A stretch of DNA of 64,000 nucleotides from Scrofimicrobium sp. R131 (lineage in GTDB: Bacteria; Actinomycetota; Actinomycetes; Actinomycetales; Actinomycetaceae). Below the pieces are notes generated by a model, which was given only the letters and a program-made list of their open reading frames with translations, was not told the DNA's origin and made no database searches. The position numbers and the translations under genes were made by a program. The stretch spans positions 1,798,001-1,862,000 of the forward strand of contig NZ_CP138335.1 of the NCBI RefSeq assembly GCF_040256745.1, given 5' to 3'. Positions 45,991-57,032 of this stretch are shown here, in pieces. Positions within the stretch are counted from its first letter, which is position 1. The number at the start of each line of letters is the position of its first letter.

Positions 45991-46480
45991 ATGTGTATCC
46001 TCCTGCATTGCCGGTCAAGTCCCTGCGCTGGCTCGCTCCGAGCTCAGCCGGGAAAATGACCGGTACTTGCTTACGATTGGACCCCGTTCACGACGCGGGT
46101 CTCGCCTCGTTTTTGAGCCCAATCGGCTTCCCGATCGGAAGCAGCAGGTACACGTTACAGAAGTGAGTTGCCGGGGAAAAGCAGGTGGCAACTCCTGGAT
46201 ATTATCGCGCATTTCACCGGGAACTCACCGCCAGTTTTCCCCGAGATTTCGCCCTTCGGCCGCGTGAGGAAAAAGGTCACAGCCGCCGCCCGCCGGGACT
46301 ATGGGCCTTGGTTTGCCCAGCTGAAGCGCTGCTAGTGCCGGTTTGGAGGCTGGTTGTCCGCGCAATCGCGCGGATCGGAGGGATCGGCGGTAGTTTTGCA
46401 CCACATTTTTCGACAACCGTACTCGATTTGACAGGCCAAGCTTGACATTTGGCTGGTGACTACCGGATCGAGGCGGCGCG
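45991..46480. other. Intergenic region between sortase 2 and the orphan adhesin
   Basis: About 490 bp with no credible gene. It should contain the adhesin promoter. An 8-bp inverted repeat is present at 46165-46194. A weak GCCAA/TTGGC hairpin near 46436-46454 follows the sortase stop and may be a poor terminator. Confidence 0.45.
46165..46194. promoter_or_regulatory. Inverted repeat upstream of the orphan adhesin
   Basis: GAGTTGCC (46165-46172) and GGCAACTC (46187-46194) are perfect arms around 14 bases, ~175 bp upstream of the adhesin start. An operator or a transcript hairpin is possible; no T run supports termination. Confidence 0.35.
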
Positions 46481-47389
46481 CTATTGCCGCCTGGCTTTGA
46501 TAGCCGACCGGGTGGCGAACACGGCATACCCACCGCAGATCAGGGTAGCCGCACCGGCCCCCACCGCCCACCAGGGGAAATGAGGCGCGGTCGGATCGGC
46601 TCCCATTTTGGCTTCCTCTTCAGGAGGAGTCGGGAGGATTCGCTCACCGGTGAGGAGAATTCGGTGGGTATTGATGCCCAGCGGCGTGCAGGTGACCAGC
46701 GTGACCAAGTCACGACCTGGTTCTTCCTGGAGGGCTTCCTGTTCGTCCGGTTCGACAATCTTTTGCTCGATCGCGCGGTAGGTGAGGGTTTCGCCAAAGA
46801 TTTCCAGCGAGAAGATGTCCCCCACCTCGACCTGATCCAGGTGCGTAAACATGGTGGCACTAGCCAGGCCCCGGTGACCGGTGATGACCGAGCGGGTACC
46901 CGACCCTCCAACCGGAAGCGAGGTGCCTTCCAAGTGTCCCAGTCCGCGCAAGAGGGTCTCATCCCCGGTGCCGTGGTAGATGGGCAGGTCAAGGTCGATT
47001 GAGGGAATGCGCAGGCGGCCCATCAACCCGGACTGGTTGGCCCGAAGCTGCTCCTGGTACGGCAGAACCCCGGGCCCTACGGTCGCGGTGCTGGTTGGGA
47101 CGTGTCCACCAACCTCCAACAGTGCTCCTGCCGTCAGGGCTGCGTTGTACTCACGGGCGTTGGCCAGTTGCTCATCCCGACTTGGATTGGCGGACTGAAC
47201 TGCTGTCTCGTAGTTCTGCAGGACCTTTGACTGATTGGCTTGGGACAGCCAGGAAGCTGCTGTCGGGTAAAGGAATACCAGGATCCCAATCCACACGCAG
47301 ACTGCTGCCACCACCGACAACACGGTATTTCTCGTGGATCCCGCTTGCGTCGCGGGGCGAGGGGGGCCTGGCTGCAGGTCGGTTTGCAT
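46481..47389 (-). CDS. srtC: Class C sortase, pilus operon 2
   Basis: A 302-residue pilin polymerase closely related to the one at 32424-33338. N-terminal anchor (VLSVVAAVCVWIGILVFLYP), His172 (TGHRGL), Cys234 (TLVTCTPLGINTH), Arg243 and a C-terminal membrane helix after FPWWAV are visible. As in the other sortase, the Asp-Pro-aromatic lid motif is not evident; the region reads LLEVGGHVPTSTATVG. It lies 66 nt after the operon 2 shaft gene, with a perfect hairpin between. Confidence 0.93.
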   Translation of the reverse strand: MQTDLQPGPPRPATQAGSTRNTVLSVVAAVCVWIGILVFLYPTAASWLSQANQSKVLQNYETAVQSANPSRDEQLANAREYNAALTAGALLEVGGHVPTSTATVGPGVLPYQEQLRANQSGLMGRLRIPSIDLDLPIYHGTGDETLLRGLGHLEGTSLPVGGSGTRSVITGHRGLASATMFTHLDQVEVGDIFSLEIFGETLTYRAIEQKIVEPDEQEALQEEPGRDLVTLVTCTPLGINTHRILLTGERILPTPPEEEAKMGADPTAPHFPWWAVGAGAATLICGGYAVFATRSAIKARRQ

Positions 47390-47408
47390 GGGTAATCCCT
47401 TCGAAGCA

Positions 47409-47440
47409 AGATGGCGGGAAGGTTTCCCTTCCCGCCATCT
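47409..47440 (-). terminator. Stem-loop between shaft pilin and sortase, operon 2
   Basis: AGATGGCGGGAAGG (47409-47422) and CCTTCCCGCCATCT (47427-47440) form a perfect 14-bp stem with a 4-nt loop, 15 nt after the shaft stop codon. The TGGCGGGAAG core equals that of the operon 1 hairpin. It probably limits sortase expression or stabilises the pilin mRNA. Confidence 0.8.
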
Positions 47441-47455
47441 AGTATCGCCTATTTG

Positions 47456-48943
47456 TTAGCGCTCAGACTGCTTGCGCCGGTGGGCTACCAAGAAGGCGCC
47501 CCCGCCGACCAGAATCAGAGCGAGCCCGCCCAGGGTCATCAGCAGTTGACCACTAGCACCGGTAAGCGGCAACTCCGGCCCCTCGTGAGCAGTGTTGGAG
47601 ATCGACAGCGTGGTCACGGTTGCTTCCTGGTCCGCGACCAGATCAACCTTGGTCTCGGCAATCGCCGGCAGAACGTAGCCGGCCGGAGCCTTTGTCTCAA
47701 CCACCCAGTAGGTCTCAGTGATGTCATCATCGTTGCCAACCCACAGGTTCACGCTGAACTTGCCAGACTCATCAGTAGTGTAGGTACCAACAAGTTCCCC
47801 GGGAGCACCCTCGTCGTCGGTTCGGATCTCGAACACCGCGCCCTGCAAGGATGCATCCGTATCCTCGTTGGCATGCTTGTAGATTGTCAAAGGCGCCCAG
47901 TTAGTGCTCGGCCCCTCACCCGGAACAATCGTGCTGGTCCAGTCATTCACCCAAGAGGTAGCATCGTTCTCAATAATGCCGGCCCCATCAACCGCGGTGG
48001 TAAAGGTCAACTCCAAAGTGTCAGACATCGGCGGGCCCAGAATTGCGGTAACCTCCCCCGACAACTCGAACAGCATGTCCTGACCGGTGAACGCGTAGGT
48101 GAAGCCGGGGTCTGACAGGTCAGTCACATCAAACGACTCCCCATTAGGGCGCTTCAGCGTGGCAGTCTCGGAACCCGGCACAAACGTGAGCCGCGGATCC
48201 AACTTATCAGTCACCTTCAGGTACTTGATCCCCTCAAAGGTTTCACCCCCAACTAGCGGCACCGTGATAGTCCAGTCAACCGTGGCGGGCTGAACACCCT
48301 CACTGGGAACAGACACCACTTTGCCAATCTCCTCATCACTGATGTCATTCTTGGGATAAACCCAAACATCATAGATCCAGGAGCTGTCATCGACACTGGG
48401 GTACGGAATCGACACCAGGAACGGCGCCGTGTCATGAGTAATGGGGTTATTCCCAGCGCTAGTCTCATGAACCAGGTACAAGCCCAAAGGCAGATCAGAC
48501 GCAACCGCCTGACCATCCGCACCTGTGGTCACCGAAACAGGAGATCCAAATCCAAACGCATCCCCCGCTGAACCATACGCATAATCCCGGTAGACGTCGC
48601 CAGCCACCAGGTCGGCTGCTGCATCCCAACCTTCAGTTGTGGTCAGATCCAGCGCCACATCCCCCACAGCCTCAACCGGGACAATCTCAAAGGTCACACC
48701 TTCAAGCGGCATCGCCCCTGCCGGGAGATTCTCAATCGGCTTCCCGTTCGCCTCCAACTCCCACGGAGTGTCCGGAGTGACGAACTTATTGATCGTGAGC
48801 GAACCAGTCTGATCCGGATCAATATTGGCCGGCGACAAGACCGTGGCAGCAGCAGCGCTGGCACCCAGCCCACCAACTCCTAGGGCAATCGCCCCAATCA
48901 TTCCCACTAAGGCCGTCCTCCGACGACCACTCTTTCCATTCAT
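47456..48943 (-). CDS. Shaft (backbone) fimbrial pilin, operon 2
   Basis: A 495-residue major pilin. ATG 48943 has AAAGGA eight bases upstream; upstream in-frame starts only add untypical sequence. Signal peptide ends in GASAAAATVLS. Pilin motif SWIYDVWVYPKND is near residue 186, with the Lys near 196. E-box YWVVETKAPAGYVL lies near 400-415, and LPLTG near 457, then a helix and HRRKQSER. It aligns over its whole length with the operon 1 shaft (for example EIVPVEAV/EVVPVNSI and GEGPSTNWAPLTIYKHANED/GEGPTTNWATLEVLKYAGED). Its 3' two thirds are visibly AT-richer at third positions than neighbouring genes, notably 48240-48640. Confidence 0.92.
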   Translation of the reverse strand: MNGKSGRRRTALVGMIGAIALGVGGLGASAAAATVLSPANIDPDQTGSLTINKFVTPDTPWELEANGKPIENLPAGAMPLEGVTFEIVPVEAVGDVALDLTTTEGWDAAADLVAGDVYRDYAYGSAGDAFGFGSPVSVTTGADGQAVASDLPLGLYLVHETSAGNNPITHDTAPFLVSIPYPSVDDSSWIYDVWVYPKNDISDEEIGKVVSVPSEGVQPATVDWTITVPLVGGETFEGIKYLKVTDKLDPRLTFVPGSETATLKRPNGESFDVTDLSDPGFTYAFTGQDMLFELSGEVTAILGPPMSDTLELTFTTAVDGAGIIENDATSWVNDWTSTIVPGEGPSTNWAPLTIYKHANEDTDASLQGAVFEIRTDDEGAPGELVGTYTTDESGKFSVNLWVGNDDDITETYWVVETKAPAGYVLPAIAETKVDLVADQEATVTTLSISNTAHEGPELPLTGASGQLLMTLGGLALILVGGGAFLVAHRRKQSER

Positions 48944-49023
48944 TATTGTGTTCCTTTCCAGGTGTTTACCCGAGGCAGAGCCCCGCTGATCTGCCTCTAG
49001 GAGGCCCTCAAACTTCCCAACTC

Positions 49024-51948
49024 TCATCTACCCGCACCCAACTTCCGACGATTCAGCCAAGCCCACGAGGTTAATCCCAAAGCAGCAACCAACCCGCCGC
49101 CCAGTAGGTAAAGGTCCGCGGAACTGCCTCCGGTTAGCGGCAAATCGGGGCCACTACGCGGATAGTTGGGAGCCGTATCCACAGTTACGTCCAGGTTCTC
49201 GGGCGCCACGGTAACCGTCATTCCCACGTTATCTGGGTTGATTTGATACCCCGCAGGCGCAGCCGTTTCGGTCAACCTGTACGACATCCAGTGGAGTGAG
49301 GGCCGGACTTCATCGTGGAATCCGACCACCCGGAACTTGCCGGCTGCCGGATCACGATCCGCGCCCACACATTCCTCAGCCGTGTCCGCCACGCAGTCCG
49401 TCACTACCTGGTACTCACCACCGTGTGGGACTTCGAAGAGCCATTCAGATCCTGCCAGCAACTGCTCCCCATCAGGGCCGGTCTTCACCCAGCTAACCGA
49501 ACCGGGCAGATCCTCGTTATGAACCGTGCAGACCACAGCACCGTCAGTGGGCCCCACTTCCAGATTTCCATCAACCAGCTCAAACTCTTCCCCACCATCC
49601 TTCTGGCAGGTAATCCCCGTCTGACGATACCCAGGCCGGTCAGCCTCCCCAATCTGATAGGTACCCGGCTGAACCGGCTGCGCCACATCGGGGTCCGGAA
49701 AGCTGAGAACGTCACCCTCGTCTGAGGTGGCTGTCAGGTCAAAATAGTCCTGGGAGGGCGCCATCCAACCGTATACAGTACTCACATCCTTGTTCACCGT
49801 CAGGGTGCCCAGTTGCCGGTTAATGAAAGTACAGTTCAACCGGTCCCCGACGGTAACGTCGACCGGGTCCTCTGCGGGGAACGGGTCGCTCTCAGTCCCG
49901 TTCACGTCGGTCTTGATGCACTGACTCCCCTCGGCTAGCAGATACCCCGGCTGCTGAGTCTCAGACAACCTTACGGGGAAGCGATTTTCATCTGGGCTGA
50001 AATCGACTTTCCATTGGAGGGACCCGCTACTGTCGGTTGTCTTGGTTGCCTGGTCTATTTGCCCACCTGCGGCACTGAGATTGAACTCCCAACCAGCCTT
50101 GATGTCCGGATCAGTGATCTCCTGCCCCGAGGCGTCCTGGACGATCTTGGTGACATTGACGGACGCAGTCCGAGGCACATTGACAAACCGGCAGACCACG
50201 TCTTGGCCTTCGGTCTCAATGTCCCAGCTACCATCCGTCCCAGTCCCCTGCGTGGTGAGGACCCCGTCCAACTTGCAGTACCAGCTCGACTGGTACTGGG
50301 TCGCATCACCGTTGGTGAAGACCTCTGAGAAGTGCAACGTCCGGTTGGTACTGACCGGGATCGGCCCGAGTCGCTGAGCCTGCACCCCCGGCGCAGTACC
50401 CTGCGTCGTTGCCTGTGAAATAACCGTTTCACCTTCGAGCAACTGCAGGCGGAACTGGTCGGAGTCGTTCACCCGGCCGAAGGGCAGTTCTTTTTCGATG
50501 GTGACGGTTCGAGGTGAGTCGCACGACGCCAGATCCGTACTGTTGGACAAGGCATTGGTAATCTGCACCCCGTTATTAACCGAGGGCATGTCGTACATCG
50601 TCAACGTGGAGGAGTTGCCGAGGGCTAGACCGCCGCCTGAGTCGAGGGCGGCACCATTGACTTCACTCAGCACCCCTCGAGCGGGCTCGGTCACTGAGGA
50701 GTTAATCGTCCCACCCCAGGAGCCAAGCAGGTCATCCGCGGTGACAGAATAGATCACGGTCGAAGTTCCGCTCTGGATGATGTACAGGTTTCCCGCCAGG
50801 TCAAAGGCGATGTCGCCATTTGCCGCGTTGACGTTGTGCTCCGAGACATCGATGCGGCCTTTGTCGACCACCTGTTCAATGGTCTCGTCGTACATGTAGA
50901 TATGGAACTCGGTTCCGCCGCTATTGAAGCCTCCGAAGAAGTAGCGACCATCGGAGAGTCGAACCGCACCCGCCACCAGGTTGGTGCCAGTGTTAGTTTG
51001 CCTCGCTCCAGTTGACTCCCAGACTCCTGTCTCCGTATCGAACCGGTAAACTTCAGCAGTCATGTTGTAGTTGTTGGAACCAGACCGGTTAATGGCGTAG
51101 ACCGCCTCACCTTGCAGGCCAATCCCCAGGCCATTCATCGTAACTCCGGATCCCGAGACTGCATTACCCAGTTCATATGTTTGCCCGCCCGGACCGATCT
51201 CCAGTATCCGCCCGTTGGCATTGATCGAGTAGAAGTAGTCGGCCGCGCAACTGGGCACATGGGTCTGCGCCCGCAATGCAAAGGAACCAAAGTCGTGGAT
51301 ACCATCGATCCACTGCCCAGGGGCCGGATTCGGTGAGTTGTTGGTAACCCCAGCGATGTTCCGGTCCGGCTGCTGATCCATGAACAGATGTCCCCTCGGC
51401 GGGTCTACGGTCTGGACTCGGTATCGCGAACTGGAGTCGATCGGGGCCTGCTGCCGGCCTGTCTCAACCCGAAACAACCCCGGGGTTGGATCGATATCGT
51501 AGCTAGTACACGGAGCTTCAGTGCAGTCAGTCACCGTGACCGCGGAACCCCAGCCGCCCCGACTCGCGTAAGGACCATAGAGTCTGAAGGTGGCCCCGCC
51601 AATTGGCGTACCCTCCGAATCAACCGCCCAAACCAGGGCATCACCTACGGCCCGCGGCGCTGCCTCCAGCCCGACCTCTGGCGTTTGATCCACGGCTTCG
51701 TCACCCAACCCCGGCGCAGCGGGTGCCGGGTCAACCGGTGCGGGGTCGACAGGTGCCGGGTCAACCACCCCGGTCCCGGACATCTGACTTTGAGCCGAGT
51801 CTGACCAACCTTCCCCGCCAACGGCCGCCAGTGCCACACTTCCACCAGACAGAGCCAGGGCAATCGAGGTCACGACCCCAGCCCACACTCCCGGCCGACC
51901 TTTCCCACCCAACGCCTGTGCGTGGCGAGCTTTCGTCTTCCTATTCAC
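49024..51948 (-). CDS. LPxTG fimbrial adhesin with beta-propeller-like domain, operon 2
   Basis: A 974-residue candidate tip adhesin. GTG 51948 with AAAGGGG upstream is chosen. After the signal peptide comes a Pro-rich linker with the repeat VDPAPVDPAPVDPAPAAP. Then follow a SpaA-like domain (WAVDSEGTPIGGATFRLYGP), a propeller-like region at ~230-475 (YFYSINANGRILEIGPGG; AFDLAGNLYIIQSG; GAALDSGGGLALG), prealbumin-like domains with Cys pairs, and the C-terminal module near 816 (SVSWVKTGPDGEQLLAGSEW) with an inserted segment before MSYRLTETAAPAGY. LPLTG is near 935. It is the counterpart of the protein at 35058-38171 and precedes a shaft and sortase in the same order. Confidence 0.85.
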   Translation of the reverse strand: MNRKTKARHAQALGGKGRPGVWAGVVTSIALALSGGSVALAAVGGEGWSDSAQSQMSGTGVVDPAPVDPAPVDPAPAAPGLGDEAVDQTPEVGLEAAPRAVGDALVWAVDSEGTPIGGATFRLYGPYASRGGWGSAVTVTDCTEAPCTSYDIDPTPGLFRVETGRQQAPIDSSSRYRVQTVDPPRGHLFMDQQPDRNIAGVTNNSPNPAPGQWIDGIHDFGSFALRAQTHVPSCAADYFYSINANGRILEIGPGGQTYELGNAVSGSGVTMNGLGIGLQGEAVYAINRSGSNNYNMTAEVYRFDTETGVWESTGARQTNTGTNLVAGAVRLSDGRYFFGGFNSGGTEFHIYMYDETIEQVVDKGRIDVSEHNVNAANGDIAFDLAGNLYIIQSGTSTVIYSVTADDLLGSWGGTINSSVTEPARGVLSEVNGAALDSGGGLALGNSSTLTMYDMPSVNNGVQITNALSNSTDLASCDSPRTVTIEKELPFGRVNDSDQFRLQLLEGETVISQATTQGTAPGVQAQRLGPIPVSTNRTLHFSEVFTNGDATQYQSSWYCKLDGVLTTQGTGTDGSWDIETEGQDVVCRFVNVPRTASVNVTKIVQDASGQEITDPDIKAGWEFNLSAAGGQIDQATKTTDSSGSLQWKVDFSPDENRFPVRLSETQQPGYLLAEGSQCIKTDVNGTESDPFPAEDPVDVTVGDRLNCTFINRQLGTLTVNKDVSTVYGWMAPSQDYFDLTATSDEGDVLSFPDPDVAQPVQPGTYQIGEADRPGYRQTGITCQKDGGEEFELVDGNLEVGPTDGAVVCTVHNEDLPGSVSWVKTGPDGEQLLAGSEWLFEVPHGGEYQVVTDCVADTAEECVGADRDPAAGKFRVVGFHDEVRPSLHWMSYRLTETAAPAGYQINPDNVGMTVTVAPENLDVTVDTAPNYPRSGPDLPLTGGSSADLYLLGGGLVAALGLTSWAWLNRRKLGAGR
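51722..51766. repeat. Three 15-bp tandem repeats in the adhesin linker
   Basis: GGTGCCGGGTCAACC, GGTGCGGGGTCGACA and GGTGCCGGGTCAACC lie head to tail and encode the DPAPV linker repeat of the operon 2 adhesin. The 15-bp unit keeps the frame, so copy number could change stalk length without inactivating the gene. Confidence 0.8.
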
Positions 51949-53015
51949 GTTCAGCCCCTTTCCAGCAGCCGCAAGACTCGCCCACCAGCACTGAGAAAAG
52001 ACGTTGTCCCACTTCACAGCCGCGGATCACAGCGCGACCCGCTCGTCAGTGAATATCCATGCAAATATCGGCGCACAGCCGACCCCGATCGTCGTCGTCG
52101 AACAATCTGTTATTCGCACTAGGAGCACCTTCCCTCAGCCTGGCAGGTTTCCTCAATAGCAAGCACCAACGCGCCCTATTGATTGCCTAACATTACCGCC
52201 TTCGCAAATCATATGCAATGTCGGCAATAAGTTGCCTTTCGGGCACCGGAGGCACCATCGCCATTTATTTCAATTTTGAAACAGATGTCATACCGCGCCG
52301 TTCCGCCTGTTCAGAGGCCTGTGCCACCCTCTGCGTCACCAGCGGTTCAGCCGCACCATTCCCCGAGACCCACCATTACTCAAGACTTCACGGAGGGACC
52401 AGTCAGCGGTTTATACCAAACTCGAACAATCTCCACCTGTTTATTCACAACTCGCCACACTCATAATTGCCTAATTACTTTCAACTAGCGTTGGAGGACT
52501 TTAATTTGCAAATCGTAATATTCTGCCCAAGCGGCCGCCGACCGCATCGCAAATCTATTCTCGTGACCGAATTGCATTTTCGCCACGTATTTACAACCCG
52601 CACCTACCTGCGGGTTTGGCCGCGACGACCAAACCTACCTGACAGTAGTAAAGAACCATCTCCAGGCACCTTATGGCCCGCTTCTGTCACCTAAGGATCC
52701 AAACTCGTGTCCCAGGTCACACTTAGTTCACGTCGCGATCCTGCGTGCCGTCTAGAGCTGGGGCGAGCTGCCGGCAAAATTTTCCCCTATCGTCAGGACC
52801 CGGGTTTCAGCCCAGAGAGTTGACCTGACCTGACCGCTGAAAGGCCGCCAAAACCCGCAGCTCCAGGACCTAAGGCCCCAATCCCTCAAGAACGAGCAAA
52901 TATCGACCCAAAACACCAGTACTGTCTCATATACTGGACACCAACCGAACGTCGCCTAGCCCGCGGACAGCCAGCCGACCCCATTGTCAGCCCTTCCCCC
53001 GCCTTCCGGGCATGC
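51949..53015. other. AT-rich intergenic region between tuf and pilus operon 2
   Basis: About 1.07 kb without a supported gene. Small plus-strand frames at 52218-52694 show no ribosome sites and amino-acid compositions unlike real proteins. It is the most AT-rich long stretch in the window. It should contain the operon 2 promoter near 52000-52200, but no confident -35/-10 pair was found. It marks the str-operon edge of the surface island. Confidence 0.5.
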
Positions 53016-53043
53016 AAAAAGCGGGCCCCTCACGGGACCCGCT
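53016..53043 (-). terminator. Terminator after tuf
   Basis: On the minus strand AGCGGG and CCCGCT arms with inner G-C pairs form a hairpin followed by TTTTT, a textbook Rho-independent terminator. It begins 18 nt past the tuf stop and closes the str operon. Confidence 0.9.
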
Positions 53044-53060
53044 CTTTACAGCAGTACAGA

Positions 53061-54251
<1,191 letters not shown>

Positions 54252-54373
54252 TTGTTGTCCTCCTGGACTCGGGTAGTTTTTCTCAGCCTTAGGCTCGGTG
54301 CAATGCTAACACCGGTGGGGCAGAGTTCCTACAGGGTTTATTACTTATTGTGAGGCGTATCGCCCCCTGGGGA

Positions 54374-56491
54374 CTACTCTCCCCGAGACTTTCCGATGAT
54401 CTCCTCGGCAACAGCCTTGGGAACCTCGGCGTAACTGTTGAACTGCATCGAGTACACTGCACGGCCCTGCGTCTTGGAACGCAGGTCGCCAACGTATCCG
54501 AACATTTCCGACAGCGGGACCAGAGCGCGCACCACGCGCACCCCGTGCTGCTCATCCATGGACTGGATGGCTCCGCGGCGGGAGTTGAGGTCGCCGATCA
54601 CGTCACCCATGTACTCTTCCGGGGTCCGTACTTCGACTTCCATTACCGGCTCCAGCAGGACTGCGCCGGCCTTCTTCGAAGCCTCGCGCATCGCCATGGT
54701 GCCGGCGATCTTGAAGGCCATTTCCGAAGAGTCAACATCGTGGTACGCCCCGTCGAGCAGGGTGGCCTTGACGCCCACCACCGGGTAGCCGGCGAGCACG
54801 CCGGTATCCATGGCGGCGCGAATACCGTGCCCAACCGAGGGGATGTATTCGCGGGGGACGCGCCCGCCGGTGACCTTGTCCTCGAAGATGAAATCTTCTT
54901 CGGCGTTGGCTTCCATCGGCTCGAGCGCGATGATGACGCGCGCGAACTGGCCGGAACCACCGGTCTGCTTCTTGTGGGTGTACTCGTACTTTTCCACGGG
55001 CCGGGTGATGGTCTCGCGGTAGGCCACCATGGGCTTACCAACGTTCGCATCGACCTTGAACTCGCGGCGCATGCGGTCCACGATGATGTCGAGGTGGAGC
55101 TCGCCCATCCCGCCAATGACGGTCTGGCCGGTCTCCTGATCCAGCTCCACGGTGAAGGTCGGGTCTTCTTCCGCCAGCTTCTGGATGGCCAGACCCATCT
55201 TCTCCTGGTCGGCCTTGGACTTGGGCTCCACCGCCACGTGAATCACGGGCTTGGGGAAGGTCATCGACTCCAGGACAATCGGCTCGTTGATCGAGCAGAG
55301 AGTGTCACCGGTAGTGGTGTCCTTCAGGCCGATCACCGCGTAGATGTGGCCCGCGTGAGCCATCTCGACCGGGTTCTCCTTGTTGGAGTGCATCTGGAAG
55401 ATCTTGCCGATGCGCTCTTTCTTGCCCTTGATCGAGTTCAGCACCTGCTGGCCGGACTCAATCTTGCCCGAGTAAACCCGGATGAAGGTGAGCTTGCCGT
55501 AGAACGGGTGCGCAGCGATCTTGAAGGCCAGCGCGGAGAACGGAGCGTCCTCGGACGGCTCACGGGTCAGCTCCTGGTCTTCCTTGCCCGGCACGAAGCC
55601 GTGCACGTTGCCGATGTCCAGCGGGGACGGCAGGAAGTCGATCACGGCGTCGAGCACCGGCTGCACGCCGGTGTTCTTCAGCGCGGTCCCGCAGTAAACC
55701 GGGAACGCCGTGCCGGAGATGGTCAGGGCGCGGATGCCCTGTTTGATCTGCTCGTTGGTCAGCTCGCCGTTTTCCAGGTACAGCTCGGTCAGCTCGTCAG
55801 AGCCCTCCGCGGCCGCTTCCATCAGCTTCTCGCGGTACTCTTCGGCCTTCTCGACCATGTCCGCGGGGATTTCGCCCTCGACCACGAGCGAGCCCATGGT
55901 CGGCTGGCCGTTCTCGTCCTTCGCGGGGAAGTACAGCGAACGCATCCCGATCAGGTCGATGACGCCCTCGAAGTCAGATTCCGCCCCGATGGGCAGCTCC
56001 ATGACGATCGGGTTCGCCCCGAGCCGGTCAATGATGGTCTGGACTGAGAAGTAGAAGTCGGCGCCCAGCTTGTCCATCTTGTTGATGAAGCAGATCCGGG
56101 GGACATCGTACTTATCGGCCTGACGCCACACGGTCTCAGACTGGGGCTCAACGCCCTCTTTACCGTCGAAGACCGCAACCGCACCGTCAAGCACCCGCAG
56201 GGAGCGCTCCACCTCAACGGTGAAGTCGACGTGCCCGGGGGTGTCGATGACGTTGATCTGGTAGCCCTTCCAGAAGGTGGTAACCGCGGCGGAGGTAATG
56301 GTGATGCCGCGTTCCTTCTCCTGCTCCATCCAGTCGGTGGTGGAGGCGCCGTCGTGGGTTTCACCCAGCTTGTAGTTGATGCCCGTGTAGAACAGGATTC
56401 GTTCGGTCACGGTGGTCTTGCCAGCATCAATGTGGGCCATGATGCCGATGTTGCGGACCTTGTTGAGGTCCGTGAGCACTTCCTGTGCCAC
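54374..56491 (-). CDS. fusA: Elongation factor G
   Basis: GTPase that drives ribosomal translocation and, with RRF, recycling. The 705-residue product shows [49 protein letters not shown] and domains II-V with [20 protein letters not shown] and the C-terminal [23 protein letters not shown] start with AAGGA ten bases upstream. It lies 70 nt after rpsG. Confidence 0.98.
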   Translation of the reverse strand: MAQEVLTDLNKVRNIGIMAHIDAGKTTVTERILFYTGINYKLGETHDGASTTDWMEQEKERGITITSAAVTTFWKGYQINVIDTPGHVDFTVEVERSLRVLDGAVAVFDGKEGVEPQSETVWRQADKYDVPRICFINKMDKLGADFYFSVQTIIDRLGANPIVMELPIGAESDFEGVIDLIGMRSLYFPAKDENGQPTMGSLVVEGEIPADMVEKAEEYREKLMEAAAEGSDELTELYLENGELTNEQIKQGIRALTISGTAFPVYCGTALKNTGVQPVLDAVIDFLPSPLDIGNVHGFVPGKEDQELTREPSEDAPFSALAFKIAAHPFYGKLTFIRVYSGKIESGQQVLNSIKGKKERIGKIFQMHSNKENPVEMAHAGHIYAVIGLKDTTTGDTLCSINEPIVLESMTFPKPVIHVAVEPKSKADQEKMGLAIQKLAEEDPTFTVELDQETGQTVIGGMGELHLDIIVDRMRREFKVDANVGKPMVAYRETITRPVEKYEYTHKKQTGGSGQFARVIIALEPMEANAEEDFIFEDKVTGGRVPREYIPSVGHGIRAAMDTGVLAGYPVVGVKATLLDGAYHDVDSSEMAFKIAGTMAMREASKKAGAVLLEPVMEVEVRTPEEYMGDVIGDLNSRRGAIQSMDEQHGVRVVRALVPLSEMFGYVGDLRSKTQGRAVYSMQFNSYAEVPKAVAEEIIGKSRGE

Positions 56492-56561
56492 TAGTTGTTG
56501 TCCTTACTGTCGTCGGAGCTGGGACCAGTAGTGAAGCTTATCGGCCGAAGCCGACGGACCC

Positions 56562-57032
56562 CTACCAGCGGTAGTGAGCGAACGCGCGGTTCGACTCAGC
56601 CATCTTGTGCATGTCTTCACGACGCTTGACCGCGGCACCCAGGCCGTTGGCGGCGTCCATGATTTCGTTGGCGAGACGCTCAGTCATCGACTTCTCGCGA
56701 CGCTTGCGGGAGAAGTCCACCAGCCAACGCAGCGCCAGGGTGGTGGCGCGGGAGGGGCGAACCTCAACCGGGACCTGGTAGGTGGCGCCACCGACGCGGC
56801 GGGAACGCACTTCCAGGGAGGGACGAATGTTTTCCAGGGCGCGCTTGAGCACGGTCAGGGGATCCTGTTCCGTCTTCTCAGCGACGATTTCCATCGCACC
56901 GTAAACAATCCGTTCGGCGGTGGACTTCTTGCCGTCCAGCAGGATGCGGTTCACCAGCTGAGAGACGACCTTGGAGCCGTACAGCGGATCATCGGCCAGG
57001 GGACGCTTAGGGGCGGGACCTTTGCGAGGCAT
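56562..57032 (-). CDS. rpsG: 30S ribosomal protein S7
   Basis: Small-subunit head assembly protein. The 156 residues include [60 protein letters not shown] and the tail [15 protein letters not shown]. The start overlaps the rpsL stop by one base. Confidence 0.98.
   Translation of the reverse strand: MPRKGPAPKRPLADDPLYGSKVVSQLVNRILLDGKKSTAERIVYGAMEIVAEKTEQDPLTVLKRALENIRPSLEVRSRRVGGATYQVPVEVRPSRATTLALRWLVDFSRKRREKSMTERLANEIMDAANGLGAAVKRREDMHKMAESNRAFAHYRW

Noticed and set aside
52218-52694. Small plus-strand genes in the AT-rich region before tuf
   Set aside because: Overlapping short frames with no ribosome sites; composition unlike proteins from this genome.
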